From Magicicada septendecula (taxonomy: Eukaryota > Arthropoda > Insecta > Hemiptera > Cicadidae): DNA of 64,000 nt. A program made the translations under genes and the position numbers. Every line of letters starts with the position of its first letter. Position 1 is the stretch's first letter. The notes beneath the pieces were generated by a model. It had not been told where the DNA came from. It worked only from the letters and a program-made list of their open reading frames with translations, and made no database searches. The stretch lies in NCBI GenBank assembly GCA_034769895.1, contig CM068370.1, positions 48,784,344 through 48,848,343 of the forward strand, given 5' to 3'. Positions 49,400 through 60,765 of the stretch are shown here, in pieces.

Positions 49400-50470
49400 T
49401 ATACCCCCCTTTCACTTCCAATTATACCCCTTATCGGAGTATATGCTCTACTGACGTGTCCCTTTTACTTTTATGTTTCTAGGAACCTCTGTGCTCCTGA
49501 GCTCTTCTGAAGAGATTCTCATTAATTATCTTATCTCTCTATCTTATCTTGATCATTCTTCTATGTCATCAGGTGTCAAATGCTTGGAGTCTTTTATTTT
49601 CTCCTTCTCCTGTCGTCAGTGATTTGCTCTCGTAAACAATAGAATATGCCTTCACCAAATTCTTTCTTGACTTTAAAGTGATATTGTTTGAAGTGAACAG
49701 GGTTTTGTTTTTATTAAGTGCCATTGGGGCCTTATTAATTCTATTTATAATTTCCTTGCACCTTCGTCCACCGTTTGTAATTTTGCTTTAAAGATAACTG
49801 TATTCTATCACTTCTTAAAAGACACTACTTTAAGAATTATTCTGATTTTCTGCATTTCGACTACACATTATAACCCTGACGTCTTTTAATCAATATTCAT
49901 TTAATATTTGCTCTTTATTACCTGATCAGTTCCCAAAATAATTTAATAAAATAATATTGTGTCCTAGAGCATTAGGTAACCCTTCCGCGCAGAACGAACT
50001 CCAAACAACTGGAACAGCCTCGCGCGCCGCCGCGTGACAAGAGTCACGTAGGCATTTTTGTTATTTTCAAGCTCAACGTAGCATATTTTATACAAAACGA
50101 GACAAAACAGAACAATACCGAACAGAGCTGGACACATTAGAATGTAGTAGAGAATAGCAAGGAATGAAAGAACAAAACGGAAGCAGCAAAACAAAGGGAA
50201 TTATAACAAAACACAAAGTACAAAATAAACGAATGGCATTAAAAGAAAATAGTATTTTTGTTTAATAATTTTATTTTACAACATGCTCCATTACAATTGT
50301 GTAATCCTACGTGCTAAGATTTTCCTTATTTGAATAAAAATGTTTTACGTACTTACATCAAGTAATTACAAATACGTATTGCATAACATATTTCACAATG
50401 CTTTTGTGTGAATATTTGGTTATTTCCAATAAAATAACTTATTATATTTCAATTGCAGTAATAAATGTTT
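49400..50470. other. Unassigned, T-rich then AC-rich
   Basis: Long CT-rich stretch to about 49700. Near 50080-50230 there are degenerate ACAAAACAGAA-like 5-10 bp repeats. No domain-bearing frame was found. Confidence 0.4.
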
Positions 50471-50474
50471 TGAA

Positions 50475-51215
50475 TTCTTTTAGATGTTTTTATAATATCT
50501 TCTTTCGTAAGTGGCCAAGTTCCTGTTTTTCTTTTACATTATTGTTAAACTTTGTCTCTGATTTTTTAACATCTTACACTCATATATGATGTGATCTACT
50601 GTTTGTTCTCCTTCATTGCACTGGCACATTGGGTCGTTTATTATCTTGAAGCGGTGAAGGTAAGATTTCGTTTAACCGTGGCCAGTTACTATTGCCGTGA
50701 AGTTAGGAGTCATTTTGAGTTTTGGTTGTAATCTCTCTTTGATATCAGGGAAGAAGATTTTAGTACTGTACCTTTCGTTGTTTCCTTCCATTCGTTTTCC
50801 CACTTATGTGTTGTTTCTTCCGTTTATTCTTGAATCACTGCAGTTTTGGGTATTTTGTCAACAGAGATTGCCACTTCATTATTCCGTGCTGCTGCTTTTG
50901 CTAGCCGGTCGCCAGTTCGTTACCTTAAAATCCTACACGAGCCTTGGTCAATTTGAAGTTTATTCTCCAGTTATTGCTATTTAGCATCGCTGTGACTTTC
51001 GTTATTTCTTCTATATAAGGTAGTTGTGATTGCTGGCATTATTAACTGAATCTATTGTTATTCTGCTGTCCGTATATATTGTTGCTTTTTTTGAGTTTAC
51101 TTCTTTTATACGTTGTAAGTCGCCGTGAATCTCTTCTAATGCCTTTAGTATTGCAAGTTGTTCACCTTGATTATTTGAGCATCTGTTATCTAGTTTGAGC
51201 ATTAGTTTTCCTGTT
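50475..51215 (-). mobile_element. LINE 3' part with RNase H domain
   Basis: The frame at 51202-51011 reads NNQGEQLAILKALEEIHGDL and KKATIYTDSRITIDSVNNAS. These are the E-x-x-A and Y-T-D-S parts of RNase H as carried by I, R1 and some Jockey-related LINEs. Downstream minus frames give TVATGHG, TKSYLHRFKIINDPMCQCNE and GEQTVDHIIYEC, a Cys-x-Cys...His-x4-Cys finger usual at the end of such ORFs. The start (reverse transcriptase) is missing and there are several frame breaks between the two parts. A solo LTR follows immediately at 51271. Confidence 0.82.
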
Positions 51216-51270
51216 GAAAATATTATTTATATACGATATTAGTATCAAAACTAAAAATTAAACAATGTAT

Positions 51271-51846
51271 TGTTACGACGGTCTACTTGATCGTCGTAGG
51301 TACAGTGGAAAACAAAATACAAGACACCAATTAAGTCACTAATCACCAGCTTTAATTTTCACAGTTAAACAGTTCGTATTTAATTAACAACACAGTCTCT
51401 TACAACAAATCAAATAAAAACTGTTCACACGCAATAAAATGTCAATTAATATTAAAACACAATTGTATTACAATACACCGCCCGATTATATAACACAACA
51501 CTTCACTAATAACCGCTAGAACGCACAGAGTAATATCGCCCGATAATAACTGAAAACTAAGCAGCAGGTATGGGCTATTTATAGTCTACAGTGTTCCATA
51601 ATATGCGTCCTTAACAAGCCATAGAAAATTCTAGAGGACACTTCAACGCGACCTTCGCAGAAACACGCACCGTAGGGCTAATTGAGATGCTTCCAGAACG
51701 ACACCATCGAACGCACGAGACGAGCCGCATTACGTAATACTGCCTCACGTGTCATCGCGTACGCATTACAGCTGCGGGGTCGTTCTTCAATGTAGGCCTA
51801 CCAGAACGTCCCGTAATGCCGTAACACTTGTCTGCATTACGTAACA
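51271..51846 (-). mobile_element. Solo LTR family A (copy 5)
   Basis: Starts TGTTACGACGGTCTACTTGA and ends GCATTACGTAACA, 576 bp. Flanks are GTAT and ATAT, near-matching 4-bp target copies. The inferred sense strand is minus, with ACTATAAATAGCCC as TATA region. It is more diverged from copy 59786 than expected for a very recent insertion. Solo fossil, no internal region. Confidence 0.8.
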
Positions 51847-52395
51847 ATATAACAATCAAATGACAGTTTGGCAGTAACATAAACATAGTCACGCACGGTA
51901 GAAGACAGTAATATTAAATAGACAACACTTTGTTATTGTCTGATAGTTTAAAGACTTCAGTTGGTTATTTTGCAGAGGTATTACGTCTCTTACTAACGGC
52001 TATTGAATTCTGGCGTCCGTGAAAAAATAATTGTATCAATAAGTATATAAGGTTAATAAACGGAGGAAGAATCGAATACTAAACTGAACTACTAATATCT
52101 AACCATAAACAGAACTGAAAATAAATTTGAATACTCAATATATAGAGAAAACCATCTCAAACTAAGTCAATAATTCCACCAAATAAGTCTAATCATCCTC
52201 CCCAACATAAAATGGCAGCATTAAATTCATTAATATACCGTACGTATGGAATCCCATTAAATGAACAAGAAAGAAACAAGGAAGAAATATTATTAAAAAC
52301 AAGTAGCAATAGACAATGGATACAAAATAAAAACTATCAATAAATTAGAAAATAAAATAAAATGTAAACTCACTAAACAAACACCATACAAACCT
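51847..52395. other. AT-rich unassigned DNA
   Basis: Asn/Lys-rich broken frames with no domain. No repeat partner recognised. Confidence 0.35.
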
Positions 52396-52890
52396 TCATG
52401 TAAAAATCCTTCCACTAATGACAATATAAAATACGAGTTCGTTCAGTGCCGCTTTCGGTAATCGATCCTCTGTCATCTTTTGCAGATGATCCCAGCATTG
52501 TCTTCTGTAAATTGCAATAATTTCATTTATGTCCTTTACTTCGAGTTGTGGTCTGACATCTTCATTCCTTATTCTATCTTGCAATGTATATAATTTAAAG
52601 TATTTCGAAGAAACTGCTTTCAGCACTCTGAATCTTGCCGTTTTCATTTTGTATCATGACCTCACTTGCATAAATCAACGTGGGTATTGCAATTGTTTTA
52701 TAAATTTAATCCTTGTGGTGTGTCTTGTTTTATTTCTAAGATTTCTATGAATCGTACCACAAAAATTCCTAAATTTATTTATCTTTCCTCTTATGTCATA
52801 TTCAGATTCATAGCTTATTTCACAGCCGAGATATTTGAAACAGCTCACTTGAGCATAGTATCTAGATTAATAATAGGCGGCTGAATAACG
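52396..52890 (-). mobile_element. LINE family C fragment
   Basis: The minus strand reads KTARFRVLKAVSSKYFKLYT, LQDRIRNEDVRPQLEVKDIN and CWDHLQKMTEDRLPKAALNE, nearly the same as the copy at 25.6-26.4 kb. Upstream (52890 to 52650) broken frames correspond to the YLGC-SY region and the ASE-W region. It is 5' truncated and lacks the RT core, and the 3' tail is replaced by unrelated sequence. It gives family C at least two copies in this window. Confidence 0.8.
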
Positions 52891-53059
52891 ATCACTATCT
52901 TACCGCTTGTACTTAGTCTCCCGTATAGTTCGTTAAAGGGAAACGACCCTGTCTCTCCTAAATCATTTCGATGGAACAAACGTTAGTTTATTATTGTGCC
53001 ACAGTCACTATTTCAAAAGAGCATTCCTATCTGCAAATCGAACATAGACCCTGGGTAAA

Positions 53060-53365
53060 AAAGGAGAAACATAAACTTCAAGGTGCTGGAATGAAAATTT
53101 TAAGAGTCGCAACAAGGATATTCCCTTTTAAGTCGAAAATGAAATGAAGACATTAGAAAAAATTAAAAATCAGATCTCTTTAGAATAGAATTTAAGTCAC
53201 TAGGACGATACAGTTCGAACACTTGGATTTCGTGTCAAATAACAGATCACTAGTAGCAGCCTTGAGATACGAGCGTAATGGAAAAAGAGATGTTGGTAGA
53301 CCTAGGCGAACGTGGGATCCAGAACAGATGAACTAAGGCCTAATCCTTAGTTGATGATGATGATA
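53060..53365 (+). mobile_element. LINE 3' end with TGATGA tail
   Basis: RYERNGKRDVGRPRRTWDPE followed by a stop, GGCCTAATCCTTAGT and (TGA)n at about 53352-53365. Upstream frames are broken. The GRPRRTW box and the tail identify it as a LINE terminus. Only about the last 50-100 codons can be argued. Confidence 0.6.
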
Positions 53366-54399
53366 GTGTTCAAGTGACGACCGAGTGTGACAAGCCTGTA
53401 TTGTTCACGTGATCGACTGTCTTTAGAGTGATATAAACGGATAACGTCGCTTTTGTCTGGCCCCTGCGCATTGCATATTCAAGTATTTCTCACCCCTAAC
53501 ACGTAACAATGAACAACCAAACAACGGATGATGGTATCCGTTTAGCACACACTAACTTATGCAACAGTCGACTATTATACAACACATCTCTTAAATACGT
53601 GTTACTTCTCGAGTGTGGTACAACACACAGACACTCCACGCTGAATTAATTTCCAGTATTTTCTTTTCAGGCAACTACTGTATGTAGTAACGTACAGGTC
53701 AATGGGTTGAACGAAATTGAATATTCATGTTTAATATGGTAACCAAATCACTTGTACGAATTAATAAATATTTACCTTAAATTATCCGCCGTGTGATTTT
53801 CTTGTGCTTCGTCTATGACGCGTTTCAGAGCTTATGCTCCATCATATATTAAAAAGTTAAAACTATCACTCTTGCGAGATCGTTAAGAAGTTAAAATGTC
53901 AAAATTTGCATATGAACCGTACGCGGATTTGGGTGCGCACCCGTTCAAGTTCATTCTACCACTGAGCGGTTCAAGGTCACGACTAGATCGCTGTGAATGA
54001 GTAACAAAGGCGCACTTAATTACACATTCGCATACGTACACACAAGCAGGTCGCTACCACATGTGGTTACTCGTAGATGGCTGCTTTCTGTCTCTGCCAG
54101 CGGTGGAACTTGAATTGTATCACGGGCCAGGGAGCGTAACAGGCCATAGGCCCATTGCTTGAAAGGGGGAAGAAGAAGAAGAATATATGTATATACGAAG
54201 AAGACTGAAGGGAAAATCGGTGCGCAAATTGACTCTCTTTAATGCGACTGTTAAATTTTCTAAATTTCGATGATAGCAGAAGTTCATAAACTGTTGGGAA
54301 AGAAAATATATTTACATAAATTATAATTATTTTCACGTTTGTGTGTGTGTGTTATATAGACACGCGCAAAAGTAAGCGCCGCGCGCCGTTTGATTTAAC
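53366..54399. other. Unassigned, with hammerhead-like relic on minus at 53810-53850
   Basis: The minus strand near 53850 reads GATGGAGC-ATAA-GCTCTGAAACGCGTC, resembling the motif at 24.55 kb and in a similar surrounding sequence. Around 54168-54185 a (GAA)n tract follows ACTTGAATTG-type sequence, possibly another transposon tail. No gene found. Confidence 0.35.
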
Positions 54400-54645
54400 T
54401 TTCCGTTTCGTATGTTGTGCATCAGACGCGTGACGCTCGCAAAAGTATAAAACTTGAGTTGAGGGTTGCGTCACGACCACATGACGGAGTAATGTGATGA
54501 GCAGGGGGAAGGGGATACTATCTAATCGTATCAATCAAACTGGAGCTGTCCCTTATAAAGTAAGGAATATTTGTGATGGATGATGCACCCCGTAACCTTT
54601 GTTAGGTAAATTTGATTTTCCTGCTTCACGAATACATTGCATAGA
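54400..54645. repeat. Dispersed repeat, unclassified (copy 2)
   Basis: Partner of 20480-20735. Shares GCAAAAGTATAAAACTTG, GTTGCGTCACG, CACATGACGG, CGTATCAATCAA, AAGTAAGGAATATTTGTGA and GTTAGGTAAATTTGATTT. Copies have diverged noticeably. Confidence 0.6.
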
Positions 54646-54840
54646 CAAGCAAATTGTCTTGTATGAGGCATCATTTTATGGTTTGAACATAATGAAGTCA
54701 AATAAACATTACCCTTACTTAGAAACGGAAGGAAAAAGTGTTTAAACGTTTTCTCGGATGCAGATAGTGTATAACAAACTAATTCGTGTGGACATTAAGC
54801 TCTCTTTACGGTGTACCACTTCATTAAGAAAATTTATCTC

Positions 54841-55275
54841 ATCATCATCATCCTCAAGGTAAATCAAGAATTGTTTGTTCCGGTTCCAAATAGACAGATA
54901 TTACAGCTGGTCATTCCAGCGCTTCCTCGGACGTCCCACACCTCTCCGTCCCCTCGGCTTATAGTTTCATAGTTGTTTGGGGATGCGACAGTAATCCATT
55001 CGGCAAATATGTTCCCACTAATTCAGCCGATACTGGGCGATCCTGTCGAGTATACTCATATTATTCAGTTCCTGCCGTATATTTGTGTTTCTTCTATGGT
55101 CATGGAGAGTATACCCTGCCACGTACCTGAGAAATCTCATTTCAGCCGCTTGGATGCGACTGGACTGGCCTTTCGTTAAAGTCCAATTCTCAGACTCATA
55201 AAGAAGTGTGGGAAGAGCCATCACCTTGTAGAATTTTAGAGGTGTTTGTTTACTTGCTGATTTAAGGGTTCGCCT
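54841..55275 (-). mobile_element. LINE family B 3' end (reverse orientation)
   Basis: The minus strand reads MALPTLLYESENWTLTKGQS, RIQAAEMRFLRYVAGYTLHD, RRNTNIRQELNNMSILDRIA and QYRLN. GRRGVGRPRKRW then appears in a broken frame, and the tail is (TGA)n (plus-strand ATCATCATCATC at 54841). It matches the copies at 18.0 and 58.4 kb closely. Truncated 5' of the YLGYSVSY region. One or two frame changes between the long frame and the tail. Confidence 0.85.
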
Positions 55276-57120
55276 GATGAAGACCGAGACCGGCTGGAGA
55301 TCGAGTGACAGCCGCTATAAGCTGTCCCTCCTCTTCTTGTCATTGTCAAGTAGAGGTTAGGGCACCCTCTTGCCCTTGGGGTGAGAAATTCCCTCAAAGA
55401 CGGATGATCTTCCATTAGTCAACGACGTAGGATGTGGGAAGCAAGGAGAAACCACCACATTAAAGATCCTTATGGATATCTCAACAGGGAAAACTGGTCT
55501 CTTTAGTCTGGTAAGACAGCCAGTTTATTGGAGAACACCCAGAGAGAAAATCGGGCTGGACGTTAAGCCTGAAGGTGGCAGCCCCACCGATATGCTAGTA
55601 ACATACACAGGGGACATATTCACTACTAAATTGCCTCAAATAAGGAAATTTCTCTATAACGCAAAATTCTTGTCGATTCCTTTACAATCCCTATTATCAA
55701 ACAATATACGACTATTTCAGCACCACTATTCTATAACAGTAAAAAAATACTTACTCTTGAAATGGAACTGTAAAACGGTGTTTTTAAACTTTCCAAGTAT
55801 GAAAAACTGCCAGAAAAATAGTTTACTACGCATATCTAGCTTAATTTGCATAATATTCTTCTTGCATCAGTGTTAGAGGCTGTCACCTCTTTTTGTCTCC
55901 ATCTATAGCAATCTCTTGGAAGATTTCTCTGTATCTCGTATCTCTTTTTTCTTCAGAATTATGACTTAACATTTTGTCACAGGACAAATGACGCCAATCG
56001 TACACCTCTTTGTATTTTGTGACACTTAGAAGGGCCGTGTGGCGAGAACGCTAACTGCGACGTAAGTTCCGCCCGAGCCGCGCTGTGATGTTGGGCGGCT
56101 GCGCCTGCTGTTCGTGGCGTACTGCAGTGCTCCATCGGTATGTAGAGCCCGCTGCCGTCCCATTCGATGTCCATCGCTGGTCCTTCACAGGGCAAGAAAG
56201 CGAAAAAAGTCCATTCTTCTCTTCTTCCTGTTCCTTCCGGCTGGCTTCGCGTCGTCCGATGGATTGGCGATGGAGTTAGCGGGGACCTCTCGGCTGGTAC
56301 CGGGGAGCAGATGTTTGCCTCGCTGCCGTCACAATTTATTTAGGTCTCTACAGGGGACAACGGCTTACCGTAGGGCGGGCGAGGAGGTTTGCGTGCTCTG
56401 ATGAGGTTGAGAGCTAAGCCGTCGGTAGCGAAGGTAGCGGTAGGGCCTCTCTTGCCGGACAGGTATCGACATAAGATCCAGAATAATTAAGCTCCACAAC
56501 GATCCATCTGTTTACCCAAGTCCCTACCTTCCCCTACCCATCGTAACTATCTTGTCGTCGTCTTTGTCGGGGTTGATAAGACTTCGTAGGTCAGCTTAGA
56601 CTAACTCTTCTAGGAGAGAAAACCCTAAACAAATCCTGCAAGCTTGGATGCAGCTCTATCACCGGCAGCACTCGTACAGCAGCCTTTGGAGGTTTTCTTA
56701 CTGGTAAACTTAATAGGAAAAACCGCATGGATAAAAGGGTTTTGATTAAGGCTAAAAGTTTAAGGGACAAGAAATTCTGAATAGCGAAACGTGTAAGCAT
56801 CGGCATATGGAGTGTCTAAAGTCTAGGGAATGACGTACTTAAGATCTGTACTTGGAGTGTCTCGGAGAGACCTGTAAGGAATGATGCTATAAGGAACTAA
56901 CAAACTGAATGACAGGATCAAGCAGTACAGACAGGGTTTGGGCACACCATGTAACAAAGCCTTTGTGGGTTGGACAAAGGATGTACCAGAATAGACTATC
57001 AAAGCAACTTTCCATAGACTACCATACCAACAAGTGGAATCTTTCCCTTGCTTGCATAATTTATTTACACTTGGGTTGCAGACTGGTCACTTTTGGCTGA
57101 AAAATCGGCCTTGTTCTTCA
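55276..57120. other. Unassigned 1.8-kb region, moderately GC-rich in the middle
   Basis: Short frames at 55472-55876, 55977-56195 and 56085-56401 have no recognised domain. Around 56795-56880 the plus strand reads IGIWSV and later CTWSVSERPVRND. This may be the start of a LINE endonuclease (usually TWNVR-like), which would make the preceding sequence its 5' untranslated region. That is conjecture. An A-run at 57120-57142 could be a poly(A) tail. Confidence 0.35.
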
Positions 57121-57544
57121 AAAAAAAAAAAAAAAAAAAAAAACAGCGAGGAGAATGCTTACTCAGGAATGGTTTGCGGTGCAGAATTGAAACTGAAACA
57201 AGTGTTTCATCAATAGAACTCAAAATTTCATCGGTGGGGAATCATGTTTGGCATTTATATTTTTAATCATTATACCCGATTTTTCAACTACATCGGGCGT
57301 GTACTCATTTGAAAACTACTGGTCTGTACTAAAAGAGACTTCATCTAATCCTATGCGTTGTATTTCATAAGCGGTACTATACTATGGTACATTCCCTTCT
57401 GTATTCTCGAAGCATAAAACATACATACCTGATTCTTGTGTATTACAGTTTTATCTTCTCAGAGAAACCGTAACATCAGAAGAAAAAAGAAAAGGTGGTC
57501 AGATCAACGAATGCGCAACAGACTGTAAGACCCAAGACCTAAAG

Positions 57545-57619
57545 AAGAAGGAAAAGTAGGAGGAGGAGAAGAAGAAGAAGAAGAAGAAGAAGAAGAAGAA
57601 GAAGAAGAAGAAGAAGAAG

Positions 57620-57692
<73 letters not shown>

Positions 57693-57817
57693 GCAGCAGC
57701 AGCAGCAGCAGCAAGATGAAGAAGAAGAAGAAGAAGAAGAAGAAGAAGAAGAAGAAGAAGAAGAAGAAGAAGAAGAAGAAGATGAAGATGAAGAAGAAGA
57801 AGATGAAGAAGAAGAAG

Positions 57818-57871
<54 letters not shown>

Positions 57872-57872
57872 A
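57545..57872. repeat. Compound trinucleotide microsatellite (GAA/CAA/CAG)
   Basis: The order is (GAA)n, (CAA)n, (CAG)n, then (GAA)n with GAT interruptions, then (CAA)n again. The repeated GAA-to-CAA order suggests duplication of a compound unit. Upstream text (CAGACTGTAAGACCCAAGACC) resembles a LINE terminus, so the first GAA tract may have been a LINE tail. Confidence 0.95.
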
Positions 57873-57904
57873 ACAAGCAGAAGACGAAGAAGATGAGAGT
57901 TTGC

Positions 57905-58099
57905 TTAGGAAGTCTCTTCTTCTCTATTCCGCTCATACGGTATGTCCAGTTTGACCTGCACTCCTTTCGTTGACAGAGAATACATCCAACCAGTTCTTAA
58001 GACACGATTTAAAACACTGTCTGTCCTCGCACATCCTTTCACATTTCTGAGAAATCTCATCTTCGTAACGTGAATGTGATTTATTAGCTTTACAGTCAA
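57905..58099 (-). mobile_element. LINE scrap (AEM-RFLR region)
   Basis: The minus strand gives HVTKMRFLRNVKGCARTDSV, LNRVLRTGWM and STKGVQVKLDIPYERNREEE. The M-RFLR-x-V-x-G-x-x-x-x-D motif is the usual LINE RT C-terminal landmark. Very short and damaged. Confidence 0.5.
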
Positions 58100-58139
58100 T
58101 ACCTACGCATTTCTCCTAACATATAAAATAAGAGGGGGT

Positions 58140-58270
58140 AGAAGAATGAAGTTAATAGACAGCATTTATATCAGACGGTGTTACGAGGAAACGAAAAGAC
58201 TGGCATGCGATAGGACAGCTTGGAGAGCTTGCTTTTACCATTTGAAAACCTGCCTTAGGGCAGAACACGA
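58140..58270 (+). mobile_element. LINE family D 3' scrap
   Basis: RGGRRMKLIDSI-like start, then RRCYEETKRLACDRTAWRAC and a 3' sequence ACAGCTTGGAGAGCTTGCTT that matches family D at 37.5 kb. Only the last few dozen codons remain. Confidence 0.65.
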
Positions 58271-58399
58271 AATAAATAATATTTTAAAGAAACATTTGAC
58301 CACATTATGCATGCATTTTTTCCTTCGTTACTTTATAGATTTTTGTTACTACTAGTAAATAGATAAGGTAAAAATAAAAATCTATTAGTTTTAAATTCT

Positions 58400-59160
58400 T
58401 TGTGCAATAAAATTTACCTTGTTTGCGGACGATCAGGCTATTCTGTCGGACTCTGAAAACAGATTGCAGATGGGTATACAGTTATTAAATGGGATCTGCA
58501 AATCTGCAAAGACTCTGGATTGCAGATATCCACAATTAAAACCAAGGTGAAACCAAGGTGATGGCTTTTTGTGGAACTGATCCCGTACGGATAAAAATTG
58601 TTGTAGATGGTACTGTCCTGGAAAAAGTAGCAATTTTGAATACCTGGGCTACAGTGTGTCTTATAATGCAAGCAACGACGTTGTGAATAAGTTGCATAAG
58701 TTCAACATTATGTGAGGGACCATTAGGCTAACCCTTAAGTCACCAAGTAAAGGAAGACGCTTAAATTCTACAAGGTGATGGCTCTTCCCACACTTCTTTG
58801 TCGGTCTGAGAATTGGACTTTAATCGAAAGGCCAGGCCAGTCGTATCCAAGCGGCTGAAATGAGATTTCTCAGTCACGTGGCAGGGTATACTCTCCATGA
58901 TCATAGAAGAAACACAGATATACGGCAGGAACTGAATATTTTGAGTATACTCGACAGGATCGCCCAGTATCGGCTGAACTGGTGCGAACATTTTTGCCGA
59001 ATGGATGACTGCCACATCCCCAAACAACTATGGAACTATAAGCCGAGGGGACGGAGAGGTGTGGGACGTCCGAGGAAGCGCTGGAGTCACCAGCTGTAAT
59101 ATTTGCTTATTTGAGACCGGAACAAACTATTCTTGGTTTAAACCTTGAGGATGAAGAAGA
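58400..59160 (+). mobile_element. LINE family B 3' half with RT FADD motif
   Basis: Frames give FADDQAILSDSENRLQMGIQ, then FEYLGYSVSYNASNDVVNKL, RFLSHVAGYTLHDHRRNTDI, RQELNILSILDRIAQYRLNW and RRGVGRPRKRW. FADD is the catalytic box, so this is the longest of the family B copies in the window. Several stops and frame changes separate the parts. The tail is GAGGATGAAGAAGAGAAGAAG, a mixed GAT/GAA microsatellite ending. Confidence 0.88.
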
Positions 59161-59785
59161 GAAGAAGAATAAAATTTACCTTTATAAAATATCAGAGTCC
59201 TATGAAATCCAGTACAGAAAGACTTTAATTATTTCAGTTTAATAAAAGTTTCCTACAAAGTAAACATGTGATCGGAATACATTCGGTCACGTTTTAGCTT
59301 CTCTGGTTACTTTAAATGAAGCAGAGTGTACGCCCGTACAAATACGTGTTTCAAAATCAATGGAATATTTTTATAACCTTTGAAAGCCCTTTTTTTTATT
59401 TTTATTAAATCGGCAAGACTATTATTTGCCGACGACAAAGTGACACTTGCAAAAAGAGAACAAAACTAACGAATTAAATTAATGAAGCACTAAAACAATG
59501 AAAATATTTTCGATTGAAATATTTGAAACAATGAGTGAAAATAAATACGGAGCAAACACGACGTATATGTACGAGTATTAACTCGTATTAAAGGACAACA
59601 AAGCGACACTAGTGTAGGCTGTATAAAGCGATTAAAGACAACAATAGTTTGTAGTATAACTTTGTATTGTAATCTAGGTTTAATTGTAACAAGTGATTGT
59701 AGAATAGAAAAAATGTGAATAATAAAATCGGATGCAATAAAAGCGTGAATGAAATAGAAGCGTAAGTAACTTAACAAAATGGTAT
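59161..59785. other. AT-rich unassigned DNA
   Basis: No domain-bearing frame and no repeat partner recognised. It is the left flank of a solo LTR. Confidence 0.4.
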
Positions 59786-60325
59786 TGTTACGTAATGCGG
59801 AAAAAGTGTTACACCATTACAGAACGTTATCCTACTCTGTTCTACTCTATTCCCGCAGCTGTAATGCGTACGTGACGCTTGACACGCGAGGCAGTATTAC
59901 GTAATGCGGAACGTCTCGTGCGTTCGATGGTGTCGTTCTAGAAGCTTCTTGACTAGCCCAACGGCGCGTGTTTCTGCCATGGCCGCGCCGAAGTATTCTC
60001 TAGAAGTTTCACGTGTTTGTTAAAGAGCATATTATAGAACCCTGCAGACTATAAATAGCCCATATCTCCCGCTTGGAGTTCAGTGTTATGTCGGGCGATT
60101 TTCACAGTGCGTCGCAAGTGGTATATTAGTGAAAAGTGATTATAGCGCGGAATTTGTTTATTTTTGACATTATTATTGCGTGTGGACAAATCTGACCGGA
60201 ATTATTGTGCGAGTTGATTATAAACTGTTAATGGTGATAATTAAAGCTGGTTTTTAGTGACTTCATTGATGTCTTGTATTTTGTTTTCCACTGTACCATA
60301 CGACGATTAGTAGACCGTCGTAACA
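59786..60325 (+). mobile_element. Solo LTR family A (copy 6), intact ends and target duplication
   Basis: 540 bp, from TGTTACGTAATGCGG to CCGTCGTAACA, flanked by an exact 4-bp GTAT duplication (59782-59785 and 60326-60329). TATAAAT at 60050-60056 gives the sense strand. AATTAAAG near 60239 may serve polyadenylation. This is the best preserved member and defines the family. The ends and 4-bp duplication fit Ty3/Gypsy-type elements. No internal region or second LTR remains, so it is a recombinational relic. Confidence 0.88.
59936..60056 (+). promoter_or_regulatory. Heat-shock-element-like arrays upstream of LTR TATA box
   Basis: TTC-ta-GAA-gc-TTC-tt-GAC at 59936-59953 is a run of alternating inverted 5-bp HSE units with exact spacing. 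A second GAA-gt-TTC lies at 60003-60010. TATAAAT follows at 60050. HSF binding is inferred from the known nGAAn rule only. Confidence 0.5.
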
Positions 60326-60498
60326 GTATATTGCTGCAGACGTTGGTGATGCGTAGATTGATAAGATGATTGCGATATTAAATGGCCTTGTACCACCTGA
60401 GTATGTGGCCCGTTGCGTTTATGTAATTCACATATTCCCACGCCGCAATACAGTGAACAGACATACAGAATATACGAGGGGTTTTGCGCTGTGCGAGT
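60326..60498. other. Unassigned short interval
   Basis: No gene or repeat recognised. Confidence 0.3.
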
Positions 60499-60765
60499 AG
60501 TAACCTGGTCGCATACAAAGGAAGTCAGCCGAATGCACAAAGTAACGAGCAAGACGGGAAATGGGTGGCTTGTTTGTTTGTGCCTTACTCCGTGGCTGGG
60601 ATACGGCATCTATTGGCCCGACAGTGGTTCCTGAACAGTAACCTGGTCGCATACAAAGGAAGGCAGCCGAATGCACAAAGTAACGAGCAAGGCGGGAAAT
60701 GGTTGGCTTGTTTGTTTGTGCCTGACTCCGTGGCTGGAATACGGCATCTATTGGTTCCTGAACAG
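60499..60765. repeat. 138-bp direct tandem duplication
   Basis: AGTAACCTGGTCGCATACAA begins both copies, at 60499 and 60637. The copies differ at a few bases and by a short gap near the end. The frames across it have no domain. Confidence 0.9.

Noticed and set aside
49155-49400. Possible LINE C-terminus on minus (EKREAEKRKEWRTVAKHTADC-like)
   Set aside because: The resemblance is only to basic Glu/Arg-rich sequence, with no GRP-RW box and no tail.
55977-56401. Overlapping short frames as a host exon
   Set aside because: Three frames on two strands overlap in a GC-richer patch. None has a domain or consistent splice sites.
57499-57973. Poly-Leu/Phe and poly-Lys/Asn frames
   Set aside because: Artefacts of the compound trinucleotide tract.
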